NCBI GenBank assembly: GCA_964528095.1
Contig: CAZGSG010000116.1
Coordinates: 1-16,635 of the forward strand
Direction: 5' to 3'
Source: CAZGSG01 sp964528095
GTDB lineage: Bacteria; Bacteroidota; Bacteroidia; Chitinophagales; Chitinophagaceae
Length of the DNA stretch: 16,635 nucleotides
Shown here: piece after piece, positions 1 to 7,507 of the stretch
Numbering within the stretch: the first letter of the stretch is position 1
How the letters are laid out: each line of letters begins with the position of its first letter
Translations under genes and position numbers: made by a program
The notes under the pieces: generated by a model
Seen by the model: the letters and a program-made list of their open reading frames with translations, nothing else
The model's database searches: none
What the model was told of the DNA's origin: nothing

Positions 1-2056
1 TTATAAAGGAAAATATATCCGTGTAAGGGCTTATACCCGCTGGATGCTCAATTTTGATTCAGCTTTCCTGTACCAGCGTGATCTGCGGATCATTACAACA
101 GATGCCGCGACTGCTGTTAAAACACCGGTAGTCGCTTCTCTCGAATTTTTCCCGGAGGGTGGAGACGCAATAGCGGGTGTAAATAATAAGATTGCCTTTA
201 AAGCAACCGATCAATGGGGCCGCCCCGTAAAAGTAAAAGGAATTATCACCGGCAACCAGGGCAAATTTGTCGATAGTTTAAGGGTGATACATGATGGCAT
301 GGGATTTTTTTACCTCCTGCCGGAAGCGGGTGTAAATTACTCCGCCAAATGGAGGGATGAAAAGGATGTGGAACGTACTACCGCATTACCAACCATAAAA
401 GCACAAGGTGCAAGTTTACAGGTAATGGTTGTGGGCACTAACCGGCATTTTCAATTGAATTTTGGACCTGAGTTTGCGAAATCATCAGATAGCGTTCACC
501 TGGTAGGTACTATGTACCAGCATGAGGCTTTCCGTGTCTCTAAGGCTACTGCCTCAATGGTAGTAAAGGGTATTATACCTACTAAAGATCTTCCAACTGG
601 TATACTAACAATCACCCTATTTGATAAATCATGGAAACCGCTAGCAGAGCGTATCACTTTTGTAAATAACCAGGAAGCCGTTTTCACTCCATCTATGGAA
701 GTACAGCACTGGGGATTAAGTAAACGTGCGAGAAATGAAATAAAAATTTCCATTCCTGATAGCCTGATCTCTAACCTCTCCATCTCCGTAACTGATGTGG
801 CGATAGGGACCGATAGCAGCAGGAATATTATATCCGACTTTTTGCTTACCAGTGAACTGAAAGGAAATGTATACAATGCCGCTTATTATTTTTCAGACAA
901 TACCGAAACCATCAGCCGCGATCTGGACCTTGTAATGCTTACACATGGCTGGCGTCGGTTCAAATGGGATGAATTGCTAGCGGGCAAAATACCAAAGCCC
1001 CTGTATCCAAGAGATTCGGTTTATATGACTTTGTCGGGAACCATGTTGGGTGCTTTGCCCGGACAGATCGGACCTGGTAGTACGATCATCGTAATGACAA
1101 AGCAAAAAGACCAGGAAGGAAAAGTATTACTAATACCGCTAATGCCCGATGGCTCCTTTAATGATCCGAACGCTGTTATTTTTGATACCGCGCAGGTCTA
1201 TTACCAGTTCCAGGGAAAATCACTTAAAGGTTCAACCGCAGAGTTTATGACCAATCGGTTGCGGCTTCCTCCTATCAGGAAATTGAGTGACAATCGTTTT
1301 GGTCTTTGGCCGGATACAATGGGCAATTACCGTCATATGATGTTGGCCAACGAAGCAAGATCACTGGCCGAACGGCTAAAAGTAAAGACACTGGAAAACG
1401 TCATTGTAAAAAGTAAGGGAAAATCACCTTTACAACTGATGGATGAAAAATATACTTCTGCGCTTTTCACCGGTGATGGCCAGCAGTTTGATCTTGTCAA
1501 TGATCCATTTGCGGCGAGCGCTATGAATATTTTTAGTTACCTGCAAGGTAAAGTGGCCGGCTTACAGATAAGCGGCCAGGGAAGCGGTACAACTCTTCAG
1601 TGGAGAGGTGGCGCGCCACAATTATACCTGGACGAAATGCCTGTAGATGTTGATTTTGTTTCTTCATTGAATGTGAATGATGTGGCTTTCGTTAAAGTAT
1701 TCCGCCCCCCGTTCATGGGTGGCTCAAACGGCGCCAATGGTGCTATCTCAATCTATACCCGTCGTGGCGGTGATCAAAAGGCAGAGCCCGGCAAAGGCTT
1801 AGCCAGTATTAAAGTACAGGGTTATACACCTATACGTGAATTCTATTCACCAAAATATTATGCATTCAATCCTCCAAGCGACCAGCGTGATGTGCGAACA
1901 ACATTATACTGGAACCCGCAGGTAGTACTGGCTCCGCAAAAACGGGAAATTGTACTTTCTTTCTATAACAATGATGTCAGCGATGCATTCCGTGTGGTGA
2001 TAGAAGGGATGACCAGCGATGGAAAACTGGCCCACCTGGAGCAGATCATGGAATAA
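1..2056 (+). CDS. Macroglobulin-like/TonB-plug envelope protein, 5' end missing
   Basis: The reading frame is already open at base 2 and codes for a tract ending in RAYTRWMLNF. That resembles the end of an MG2 (alpha-2-macroglobulin-like) beta domain, so the ATG at 44 is internal and the true start lies upstream of the window. After several hundred residues of beta-rich sequence comes a segment like a TonB-dependent receptor plug: LENVIVKSKGK near 1390, YLQGKVAGLQI near 1540 and YLDEMPVDVDF near 1625, then GANGAISIYTRRGG near 1730-1765. Only about 95 residues follow, so there is no room for a 22-strand barrel. Related Bacteroidota proteins carry this plug-only arrangement and are usually left as plug-domain or carboxypeptidase-regulatory-like proteins. 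I infer a periplasmic or outer-membrane location. The signal peptide cannot be seen. Substrate is unknown. Domain recognition is by eye. Confidence 0.85.
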   Translation, partial: YKGKYIRVRAYTRWMLNFDSAFLYQRDLRIITTDAATAVKTPVVASLEFFPEGGDAIAGVNNKIAFKATDQWGRPVKVKGIITGNQGKFVDSLRVIHDGMGFFYLLPEAGVNYSAKWRDEKDVERTTALPTIKAQGASLQVMVVGTNRHFQLNFGPEFAKSSDSVHLVGTMYQHEAFRVSKATASMVVKGIIPTKDLPTGILTITLFDKSWKPLAERITFVNNQEAVFTPSMEVQHWGLSKRARNEIKISIPDSLISNLSISVTDVAIGTDSSRNIISDFLLTSELKGNVYNAAYYFSDNTETISRDLDLVMLTHGWRRFKWDELLAGKIPKPLYPRDSVYMTLSGTMLGALPGQIGPGSTIIVMTKQKDQEGKVLLIPLMPDGSFNDPNAVIFDTAQVYYQFQGKSLKGSTAEFMTNRLRLPPIRKLSDNRFGLWPDTMGNYRHMMLANEARSLAERLKVKTLENVIVKSKGKSPLQLMDEKYTSALFTGDGQQFDLVNDPFAASAMNIFSYLQGKVAGLQISGQGSGTTLQWRGGAPQLYLDEMPVDVDFVSSLNVNDVAFVKVFRPPFMGGSNGANGAISIYTRRGGDQKAEPGKGLASIKVQGYTPIREFYSPKYYAFNPPSDQRDVRTTLYWNPQVVLAPQKREIVLSFYNNDVSDAFRVVIEGMTSDGKLAHLEQIME

Positions 2057-2130
2057 TATCATTTGCGGATTCCTTTATGCTATAAGGCATATTCACTAAG
2101 ATTTATTCAGTTGTCTTGGGTAAATCCTAT

Positions 2131-2159
2131 TTTTCAAATGGAATGATTCTATTTGAAAA
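2131..2159. repeat. Near-perfect 29-bp palindrome (operator or hairpin)
   Basis: The half TTTTCAAATGGAAT is followed by one base and then ATTCTATTTGAAAA. The 14-base arms match except at one position, which would be a G-U wobble in RNA. It lies 75 bases after the plug-protein stop and about 127 bases before the AraC-type start. There is no T-run on either side on either strand, so it does not look like a classical intrinsic terminator. A protein-binding operator or a 3'-end-stabilising hairpin are the two readings. Confidence 0.5.
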
Positions 2160-2285
2160 CAAATAAACCCACTTGCAAATAAAATACCTGCGGGCAATGG
2201 ATCTATAAAATAGTAGTTTGCGATAGGTCGGTGATCTTGTTCATATTGCCGCTTGTGCAACTGTATAAAATAGCATTCCTATTGT

Positions 2286-3227
2286 ATGAAATTGCGCTTC
2301 ATCAACTCTTCCAATAAACTGTTGCTGGAATATGATCAGTTGCCGGCATCCAAACCCAAAGCGGGCTATACACGATTGACCACTTGTACCGATTCAGGGA
2401 AATGTGATTTTACTATTGTGCATGCAGATCATTATTCATTATGGATTGGTCATTTTAAACTGGATACGGTTTGTGCAATCGTTGTTACGGCTCCGGCCGC
2501 AGAACCCTGCCTGGCTTTTCATTGGCCCGAATCTTCCAATTGTTCTGTTTCCCCAGCACTAAAAAATCCAAGAGCGATCAATGGTTGCCTGCTGGATCAA
2601 AATAATAAAAGCCAGGTGACTTTCGCGGCTACAGAAGAGGGGTGGGTGTTATTATTACAGTATCGCTGGAAAAAAGAACTTGTGCCGCCGCCACTATCCA
2701 ATATTATTATTGACAGAGCGGTTGCACTTGTGCTGCAACAAGTCCTGGATTATCCTATCGCTTCGATAGATCTTCAGTCGTATATGTATCACAAGACGAT
2801 GGAATTATGGCTCCTGCTCAAGACCAATGCTGAGCAGGAGCAAAAACCTGGCTCAATCCCTAAAATACTATTACAGAAAATGGAATGGATTGATAAAATA
2901 TTACACGCAGATATTTCTACTAACCATACGATCTCCTCGCTGGCGAGACTGGCTGGTATGAATCAGACATTGCTAAAAAAATATTTCAGGAATTGGTCTG
3001 GTCGCACAATTCATCAGTACATTATGGAATTAAAAATGAACCGGGCCCTGGAGTTTTTACAAAATAGCGACAAGACAGCCCGGGAGATTGGATTTGAACT
3101 GGGTTTTAAAGATGATGCCAATTTCTCACAGGCATTTAAAAAATACTACGCGTACCGTCCCGGCGAGTGGAGGAAAGAATACAGAAAGGATAATAAGATA
3201 CCCGGACAGGCCTCAATGATCCTGTAA
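2286..3227 (+). CDS. AraC/XylS-family transcriptional regulator
   Basis: A 313-residue protein with the family's two-HTH DNA-binding domain at the C-terminus. The first helix-turn-helix is near residues 215-235 (ISSLARLAGMNQTLLKKYF). The second is near 263-285 (KTAREIGFELGFKDDANFSQ), followed by the family's closing motif as YYAYRPGEWRKEYR. The N-terminal ~190 residues are not a cupin I recognise and presumably sense an effector. That half carries six cysteines (residues 34, 40, 63, 75, 86, 101), which is a lot for a cytoplasmic Bacteroidota protein. The ATG at 2286 is the first good start; no Shine-Dalgarno sequence is visible, as is normal in this phylum. The gene stands alone with 229 bases upstream. 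Its targets cannot be told; the upstream plug-protein gene is the nearest candidate. Confidence 0.88.
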   Translation: MKLRFINSSNKLLLEYDQLPASKPKAGYTRLTTCTDSGKCDFTIVHADHYSLWIGHFKLDTVCAIVVTAPAAEPCLAFHWPESSNCSVSPALKNPRAINGCLLDQNNKSQVTFAATEEGWVLLLQYRWKKELVPPPLSNIIIDRAVALVLQQVLDYPIASIDLQSYMYHKTMELWLLLKTNAEQEQKPGSIPKILLQKMEWIDKILHADISTNHTISSLARLAGMNQTLLKKYFRNWSGRTIHQYIMELKMNRALEFLQNSDKTAREIGFELGFKDDANFSQAFKKYYAYRPGEWRKEYRKDNKIPGQASMIL

Positions 3228-3743
3228 AACCCTCGTCTCGCTTATTCCGCATAGATCGCCAGGCTATCGTTCTTTGCAGACACGATAAGTCACGCATGTA
3301 TTGCACCCGCCCTCATTAAATACTTAACCAATTATGGAGCTAAAAAAATGCTACTAATCCGCCTTCGCGTTCACCAACATACAAAGAGAAAGCTACTATC
3401 AGGCCTTAACTATCTAAACGGGGCTCTTTGGTTTACGTGCAAAAAGGATTTTGTAGAAATGGAGACATTGTGCAGGCATAATAATAGAGCTGCGCATTAG
3501 TGAATGCCAGCGAGCATTAGCTTTTATTATTGAAAGAATTTTCATGCCTGTGCAGATAATGGTAAAATAGAGTTGCCAGATGGTTAATCTGAACCCAGAC
3601 TAACATCTTACTCCAAATCTATAATAAAATACTTTGAAATAAGATTTTTTATTGCTGTTTTTAGAATTTTTATTTCTAATAGTTAGAAAAGTATTCAATA
3701 ATTATTTAATGCTTTTAAATTTTCGACATTAAATATTGTTGAA
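3228..3743. other. 516-base intergenic stretch with one doubtful short ORF
   Basis: No recognisable gene. A frame on the + strand is open from 3255 to a TAG at 3500 (82 codons), with an ATG at 3348 that would give 50 residues (begins MLLIRLRVHQHTKRKLLSGL). I do not recognise it and it could be chance or a relic. The last ~150 bases are strongly AT-rich. They contain an alternating set of 6-base complementary blocks, TTAGAA (3661-3666), TTCTAA (3674-3679) and TTAGAA (3683-3688), about 55-80 bases before the next start codon. No exact Bacteroidota -7 box (TAnnTTTG) was found here. Confidence 0.5.
3348..3500 (+). CDS. Doubtful 50-residue ORF
   Basis: The ATG at 3348 opens a frame of 50 codons ending in TAG at 3500; the frame is open back to 3255. 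The product would be basic (several Arg, Lys and His residues) with three cysteines and no signal peptide or membrane segment. I recognise no family and see no ribosome-binding or promoter signal. It is listed only because it is the longest frame in an otherwise empty 516-base stretch. Chance is the simplest explanation. Confidence 0.12.
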   Translation: MLLIRLRVHQHTKRKLLSGLNYLNGALWFTCKKDFVEMETLCRHNNRAAH

Positions 3744-4079
3744 ATGCCAAGAAAGAAGCGTGAAATATCAGAAAAAGAAAAAGAACAGGAAGATCTGCGG
3801 AAAAGGCAACATAAGCTCAACTCTATTAAAACCGATTTTGAGGCGGGCAAGATCAACAGCTTTGAACAGGTATTTGCCGTAATGGCCGAATCCCGTATTG
3901 CGGATGAACTGGGAATGGGTTTTGTTACGTTCAGAAATAAATGTAATAGCCCCGGCGATTTTACCAACAACGAACTTGTACGTTTTGCTGAGTTGATTGA
4001 TGTGGAGATAAATATTATTCTTCAGTTCATTTTTGCCCTCATGAAATACAAAGCCAGGGGCTCCATAAAAATCGCATAG
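3744..4079 (+). CDS. Small basic protein with a HTH-like C-terminal half
   Basis: A 111-residue protein. The first ~30 residues are very charged (MPRKKREISEKEKEQ) and probably helical. The rest, from about residue 36, reads as a compact helical unit: FEQVFAVMAESRIADELGMG, then a tract around FRNKCNSPGDFT and NELVRFAELIDVEINIILQ. The spacing resembles small Xre/Cro-like proteins that are common in Chitinophagaceae and Sphingobacteriaceae, where an 'element that does not match its own promoter position' role is typically unassigned. I infer DNA binding but cannot prove it. There is no signal peptide. It is separated from its neighbours by an AT-rich leader upstream and 38 bases before the convergent SDR gene downstream. 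The ATG at 3744 is the first start after the leader. Confidence 0.65.
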   Translation: MPRKKREISEKEKEQEDLRKRQHKLNSIKTDFEAGKINSFEQVFAVMAESRIADELGMGFVTFRNKCNSPGDFTNNELVRFAELIDVEINIILQFIFALMKYKARGSIKIA

Positions 4080-4117
4080 GTTTTTATATAACTATTTCCA
4101 GCCGGATTATTTTGCTT

Positions 4118-4912
4118 TTATATTGCCGATCTTATCAAACCACCTTCCACCCTTATAGCCGCGCCATTTGTTGCAGATGCCAGTGGGCTAACAAGGTAAG
4201 TGATCATGCTCGCAATCTCTTCTGTAGACGCAAACCGTTGTATCAGCGAACTGGGTCGCATATTCTTAAAAAAGTTTTTTTCTACTTCAGTTACCGAAAT
4301 ATTATCGGCCCTGGCCAGGTCACTTAAAAACCCACTTACCCCTCGTGAGCGCGTTGGTCCGGGTAATACCGAGTTTACAGTAACATTTGTGCCCTTTGTC
4401 AGTTCTGCCATTCCCCTGCTGACTGCCAGCTGCGCGGTTTTTGTAACACCATAATGAATCATTTCATCAGGGATCAACACTCCGGACTCACTTGAAACAA
4501 AGATTATTCGTCCCCAGTTCCTTCCCAGCATTTTTGGAAAATAATGTCTTGAGAGCCTGACTCCGCTCATTACATTCACTTCAAAAAAACGGAACCAATC
4601 CGCGTCGGTTATATCTGCAAAAGCCTTTGGTTCAAATATGCCCGCATTATTGATCAGTATATCTACATCAGGCACCTGTTTCAACAGGGCTTCTACTTCT
4701 TCTGCTTTTGAAAAGTCGGCAGCCGTTCCTCTGATGTCGGCGCCATCTATCTCTTCTTTTATTTCCTTGATAGCACTATTCACTCCCTCCTGTGAACGGC
4801 CATTGATGATGACGGAGGCTCCTTCCTTTAATAATGATTTTGCAGTAGCAAGACCGATGCCCGCAGTAGATCCACTGATAAATGCTGTTTTGCCTCTTAG
4901 TTGAAGATCCAT
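4118..4912 (-). CDS. SDR-family NAD(P)-dependent oxidoreductase
   Basis: A 264-residue classical short-chain dehydrogenase/reductase, the usual length for the family. The Rossmann cofactor loop is SGSTAGIG (residues 13-20, with Ser in place of the usual first Thr). NNAG at 88-91, Asn113, the Ser of FVSSESG (about 141), Tyr154 and Lys158 (YGVTK) complete the catalytic set. The C-terminal VEGGLI tract is the normal end of the fold. NGRS after beta-2 (37-40) suggests NADP(H) preference, since an Arg rather than an acidic residue is there; this is inference. Substrate cannot be told. The gene converges on the small HTH-like gene (38 bases apart) and is divergent from the M23 peptidase (207 bases), so it is probably monocistronic. 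Confidence 0.92.
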   Translation of the reverse strand: MDLQLRGKTAFISGSTAGIGLATAKSLLKEGASVIINGRSQEGVNSAIKEIKEEIDGADIRGTAADFSKAEEVEALLKQVPDVDILINNAGIFEPKAFADITDADWFRFFEVNVMSGVRLSRHYFPKMLGRNWGRIIFVSSESGVLIPDEMIHYGVTKTAQLAVSRGMAELTKGTNVTVNSVLPGPTRSRGVSGFLSDLARADNISVTEVEKNFFKNMRPSSLIQRFASTEEIASMITYLVSPLASATNGAAIRVEGGLIRSAI

Positions 4913-5052
4913 ATTCCTGATTATAAAAACATTGATAATTATGGTACCATAAGATTACACCTGGCAATACGAAAGGTTTAATGGAGAAGGAATTTATTGA
5001 CGCCTCCAATAACTAAAAGATGCCTGAGGTTTTATTAAGATCCTTTTTAAAA

Positions 5053-5072
5053 AAAATACGCCGTCGTATTTT
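5053..5072. repeat. 8-bp perfect stem with 4-base loop in the SDR/M23 divergent region
   Basis: AAAATACG (5053-5060), loop CCGT, CGTATTTT (5065-5072). It sits 47 bases before the M23 start at 5120, in the 207-base divergent region shared with the SDR gene. Read on the - strand the stem runs into eight T residues, like a weak terminator, but nothing is transcribed on that strand upstream. An operator or a 5'-UTR hairpin is more sensible. The stem is AT-rich. Confidence 0.3.
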
Positions 5073-5119
5073 AAAAATCAACATTTAAACGGAACTTTAT
5101 AAGACCTGATAAATTTTTT

Positions 5120-5713
5120 ATGAAACAATTCCTGCCGGTTTTTTTTCTGCTGGCTGGCCTTTTTACTTATGCCCAGGAAGAGTATTCAATCAACGACCTA
5201 AAGAATGGCAAGTTTAAAAAGGATAGCAGCTATATTTATTCACTTCCTTTTGAAAATAAGAAAAAAGTGTTCCTGGTACAGGCTTATGAAAGTAGCTTCA
5301 GTCACAAGGGCGAGCGGGCGCTTGATTTTAAAGTAAAAAAAGGCACGAAGATCTGCGCAGCAAGAGAAGGTATTGTAATTGCGGCAAGGAAAGATTCTGA
5401 AAAAGGCGGGCTGAAGCCGGAAAATCTATCAGATGGTAATTATGTTTCCATTCTTCACGCAGACAAATCTGTTGCACACTACTGGCATTTGAAAAAAGAC
5501 GGCATCAGGGTAAATATTGGCGATACGGTGCAGCGGGGACAATGGATCGGCCTTAGTGGCAATACGGGTTATTCCGCATTTCCCCATTTGCATTTTGAAG
5601 TACAGGGATATAATAGTGCTGGTAGCTTTGTACAGTTGCCGACCCGGTTCAATACACAGCGAGGTGTTGCTTACCTCTATCCCGGCAAGTTTTACCGCAC
5701 GAGGCAGTGGTAA
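5120..5713 (+). CDS. Secreted M23-family (LytM-like) peptidase
   Basis: A 197-residue protein with a cleavable signal peptide (MKQFLPVFFLLAGLFTYA, likely cut before QEE). The rest is one M23 zinc-metallopeptidase domain. Ligands visible: His62 and Asp69 in FSHKGERALDF, which is the wider-spaced H-x6-D form seen in a subset of Bacteroidota proteins rather than H-x3-D, then His123 in YWHL and the HLH pair at 156-158. All catalytic positions are present, so it should be active, presumably on peptidoglycan peptide bridges in the periplasm. The domain fills the protein with no SH3 or LysM cell-wall-binding part. The product of 6882-7481 is a close paralogue. The SRPBCC gene follows after 66 bases on the same strand and may be co-transcribed. 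Confidence 0.9.
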   Translation: MKQFLPVFFLLAGLFTYAQEEYSINDLKNGKFKKDSSYIYSLPFENKKKVFLVQAYESSFSHKGERALDFKVKKGTKICAAREGIVIAARKDSEKGGLKPENLSDGNYVSILHADKSVAHYWHLKKDGIRVNIGDTVQRGQWIGLSGNTGYSAFPHLHFEVQGYNSAGSFVQLPTRFNTQRGVAYLYPGKFYRTRQW

Positions 5714-5779
5714 TTTGCAAACCGACACGATTGTATTTGTTGGCAGATTGATTACCTTGAATGCCTTAAAGCCATTATC

Positions 5780-6295
5780 ATGATCTTTATCTACATTTTA
5801 GCGGGTATTATTATTGCCATACTCGTGGGCGCATCCTGGATGCCCAGGACATTCAATATCGAAAAAACAATAGTTATAAAAAGAACAGTACCCGAGGTGA
5901 TGACAAGGGTTGGCAACCTTAACGACTATGCCCTATGGAACCCCTGGCAGCAATCCGAACCGTCCTCTTCTAAAACGATAAGCGGTACACCCAATACTCC
6001 TGGTCACAAATATGCCTGGAGTGGAAAAAAGATCGGTATCGGCAGCCTCACGCTTCGCAGCGCTGATGATAAACATATACATTTCGACCTGGAGTTCATC
6101 AAACCATGGAAATCAAAGGCAAAAGATAATTGGCTATTTGAGCCCTGGGGCGATGGTGAAACAAAAATAACATGGCAGAACAGCGGAGGGCTTCCCTGGC
6201 CCATAGCACGGCTTATGGGACCCATGCTAAATAAAAACCTCAATCATCAATTTGAAGTTGGGCTGGAAAATCTGAAAAAACTCTGCGAGAGTTAA
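5780..6295 (+). CDS. SRPBCC (START-like) family protein with N-terminal membrane anchor
   Basis: A 171-residue protein. Residues 3-20 form a single hydrophobic helix (FIYILAGIIIAILVGASW). The remainder has the pattern of the SRPBCC/polyketide-cyclase hydrophobic-cavity fold: FNIEKTIVIKRTVPEVMTRV at the start, LNDYALWNPW next, a TKITW strand, and a long C-terminal helix ending ENLKKLCES. Such proteins bind hydrophobic small molecules, but the ligand cannot be read from sequence. The anchor puts it at the inner membrane, side unknown. It lies 66 bases after the secreted M23 gene on the same strand. Its stop is 69 bases before the cupin gene, which is convergent with it. Confidence 0.82.
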   Translation: MIFIYILAGIIIAILVGASWMPRTFNIEKTIVIKRTVPEVMTRVGNLNDYALWNPWQQSEPSSSKTISGTPNTPGHKYAWSGKKIGIGSLTLRSADDKHIHFDLEFIKPWKSKAKDNWLFEPWGDGETKITWQNSGGLPWPIARLMGPMLNKNLNHQFEVGLENLKKLCES

Positions 6296-6364
6296 AATCG
6301 CTAACGTCTTTTAAATACCATCGTTACCAGAATTAATACCCCTCTTTTTCTCTTCATCTCGTAG

Positions 6365-6727
6365 CTAGAGACGGGCAGGATTCAGTACGGTCTTATCGCT
6401 GTCGCTTGCATTACCGGTATTTAAAGTTGCTGCAGGTTCGAATAGCATAATCTCTACTTCATCTACAGCAACAGGCTTGTGTTCTACAAGGCGTGGAATA
6501 ACGAGAAACTCCCCTTCATTAACGGTGATTATTTTATCCCGCAGGTGCATATCAAATTTCCCCTTTACAACATAAAACAGCTCGTCTTCTTCCTCATGAT
6601 GATGCCAGACAAATTCTCCTTTGAATTTGACAAGTTTTACATGCTGTCCATTTAATTCACCCACTATTTTTGGATTAAAATAGTCATTAAAAAGAGAAAG
6701 CTTTTCAGCGAGATTTACTTTTTCCAT
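6365..6727 (-). CDS. Single-domain cupin protein
   Basis: A 120-residue cytoplasmic protein with both cupin motifs. Motif 1 runs from Gly37: WHHHEEEDELFYVVKG gives H42-x-H44, then four residues, Glu49 and six residues to Gly56. Motif 2 has Gly72, Pro78 and His83 (EFLVIPRLVEHKP). The two His, the Glu and His83 form the usual metal site, so a metal-dependent isomerase, dioxygenase or sensor role is possible; the substrate cannot be assigned. The last ~20 residues (TGNASDSDKT) are low-complexity and probably disordered. The ATG at 6727 is the first start. The 154-base region to the divergent lipoprotein M23 gene holds no clear TAnnTTTG box on either strand. Confidence 0.85.
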   Translation of the reverse strand: MEKVNLAEKLSLFNDYFNPKIVGELNGQHVKLVKFKGEFVWHHHEEEDELFYVVKGKFDMHLRDKIITVNEGEFLVIPRLVEHKPVAVDEVEIMLFEPAATLNTGNASDSDKTVLNPARL

Positions 6728-6881
6728 GTTATAAATTTAAAAAACAACGTTGAGGGGGTATTAAATAACTTATCCTCCAGTGAGAAACGGCTGGCGCGAA
6801 TTTACGGGTGTTAAAAAAATTGTCGTTTATATATTTTGCAGAACTTCCCTATTATTTGTTATTATTGAAATGTATTGCACC

Positions 6882-7481
6882 ATGAGATACATTTTTTACA
6901 TCCTCTGGATCTTTATAGTTAGCTGCTCTGTCAGCAAAAACCCGCTGCGCAAAGAAGCGCGGCAACTACAAAAGGGGATCATCACAGAAGACACGAGCTA
7001 TGCCTATGCCTTGCCTTATGAAGAAGGCCGGTCTTACCGGATGATACAAGGCTATTTTAGCAGCTTTTCGCATAAAGAAAGAGCCGCATTGGATTTCAGG
7101 ATGAAAAGAGGCACAAAGATCTATGCCGCCAGAGAAGGTGTTGTGGTAAGAGTAAAAGAAGATGGTGATCGTGGAGGGTGGAACAGGAAATACCGCCCCT
7201 TTGGCAATAATATTATCATTCAGCATCCCGACGGTTCAAGAGCGGGATACTGGCATCTGCAAAAAGACGGAGCATTGGTAAATATGGGTGATACTGTACA
7301 AAAAGGGCAGCTCATTGCGCTAAGCGGTAAAACAGGTTATGCCGCAGTGCCCCATTTGCATTTTCTGGTATGGGATTTTGATAAAGACAACAAATGGCAG
7401 CAGGTACCAACCCGGTTTCAAACAGCACATGGCATAAAATATCTTCGTCCGTTAAGAAAATACCGGAAACCAAAACAATAG
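6882..7481 (+). CDS. M23-family peptidase, predicted lipoprotein
   Basis: I start this at the ATG at 6882 because it gives a lipoprotein signal, MRYIFYILWIFIVSC, with lipobox IVSC and Cys15 as the lipidation site. The frame also has an ATG at 6870 and a GTG at 6780, but these only add non-signal-like residues before it. The 199-residue product has one M23 domain with the full set of ligands: His64 and Asp71 (SHKERAALDF), His125 (YWHL) and the HLH at 158-160. It is a paralogue of the protein at 5120-5713, with YWHLQKDGALVNMGDTVQKG here against YWHLKKDGIRVNIGDTVQRG there. Its basic C-terminus (LRKYRKPKQ) differs. A lipid anchor would hold it to a membrane, whereas the paralogue is free in the periplasm. 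It is followed by pnuC after 26 bases. Confidence 0.88.
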   Translation: MRYIFYILWIFIVSCSVSKNPLRKEARQLQKGIITEDTSYAYALPYEEGRSYRMIQGYFSSFSHKERAALDFRMKRGTKIYAAREGVVVRVKEDGDRGGWNRKYRPFGNNIIIQHPDGSRAGYWHLQKDGALVNMGDTVQKGQLIALSGKTGYAAVPHLHFLVWDFDKDNKWQQVPTRFQTAHGIKYLRPLRKYRKPKQ

Positions 7482-7486
7482 TACTT

Positions 7487-7494
7487 TATTTTTG
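7487..7494 (+). promoter_or_regulatory. Possible Bacteroidota -7 box before pnuC
   Basis: TATTTTTG fits TAnnTTTG, the primary-sigma -7 element known from Bacteroidota. It is 13 bases before the pnuC TTG start. No TTG -33 element is evident at the expected distance, and the match falls in a T-rich run, so it may be chance and pnuC may instead be read from the M23 promoter. Confidence 0.25.
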
Positions 7495-7507
7495 AAAAAA
7501 TCCGCCA

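Noticed and set aside
4893..4900. CCTCTTAG, identical to the right end of repeat copy A
   Set aside because: It is inside the SDR coding region, with no matching arm or core nearby; chance match of eight bases.
5043..5080. Stem plus T8 read as an intrinsic terminator on the - strand
   Set aside because: No - strand gene upstream would be ended there, and the stem is AT-rich; kept only as a hairpin or operator.
6780..6881. GTG-start extension of the lipoprotein M23 gene
   Set aside because: It hides the lipobox behind 34 extra residues that are not signal-like; the ATG at 6882 gives a clean lipoprotein signal.
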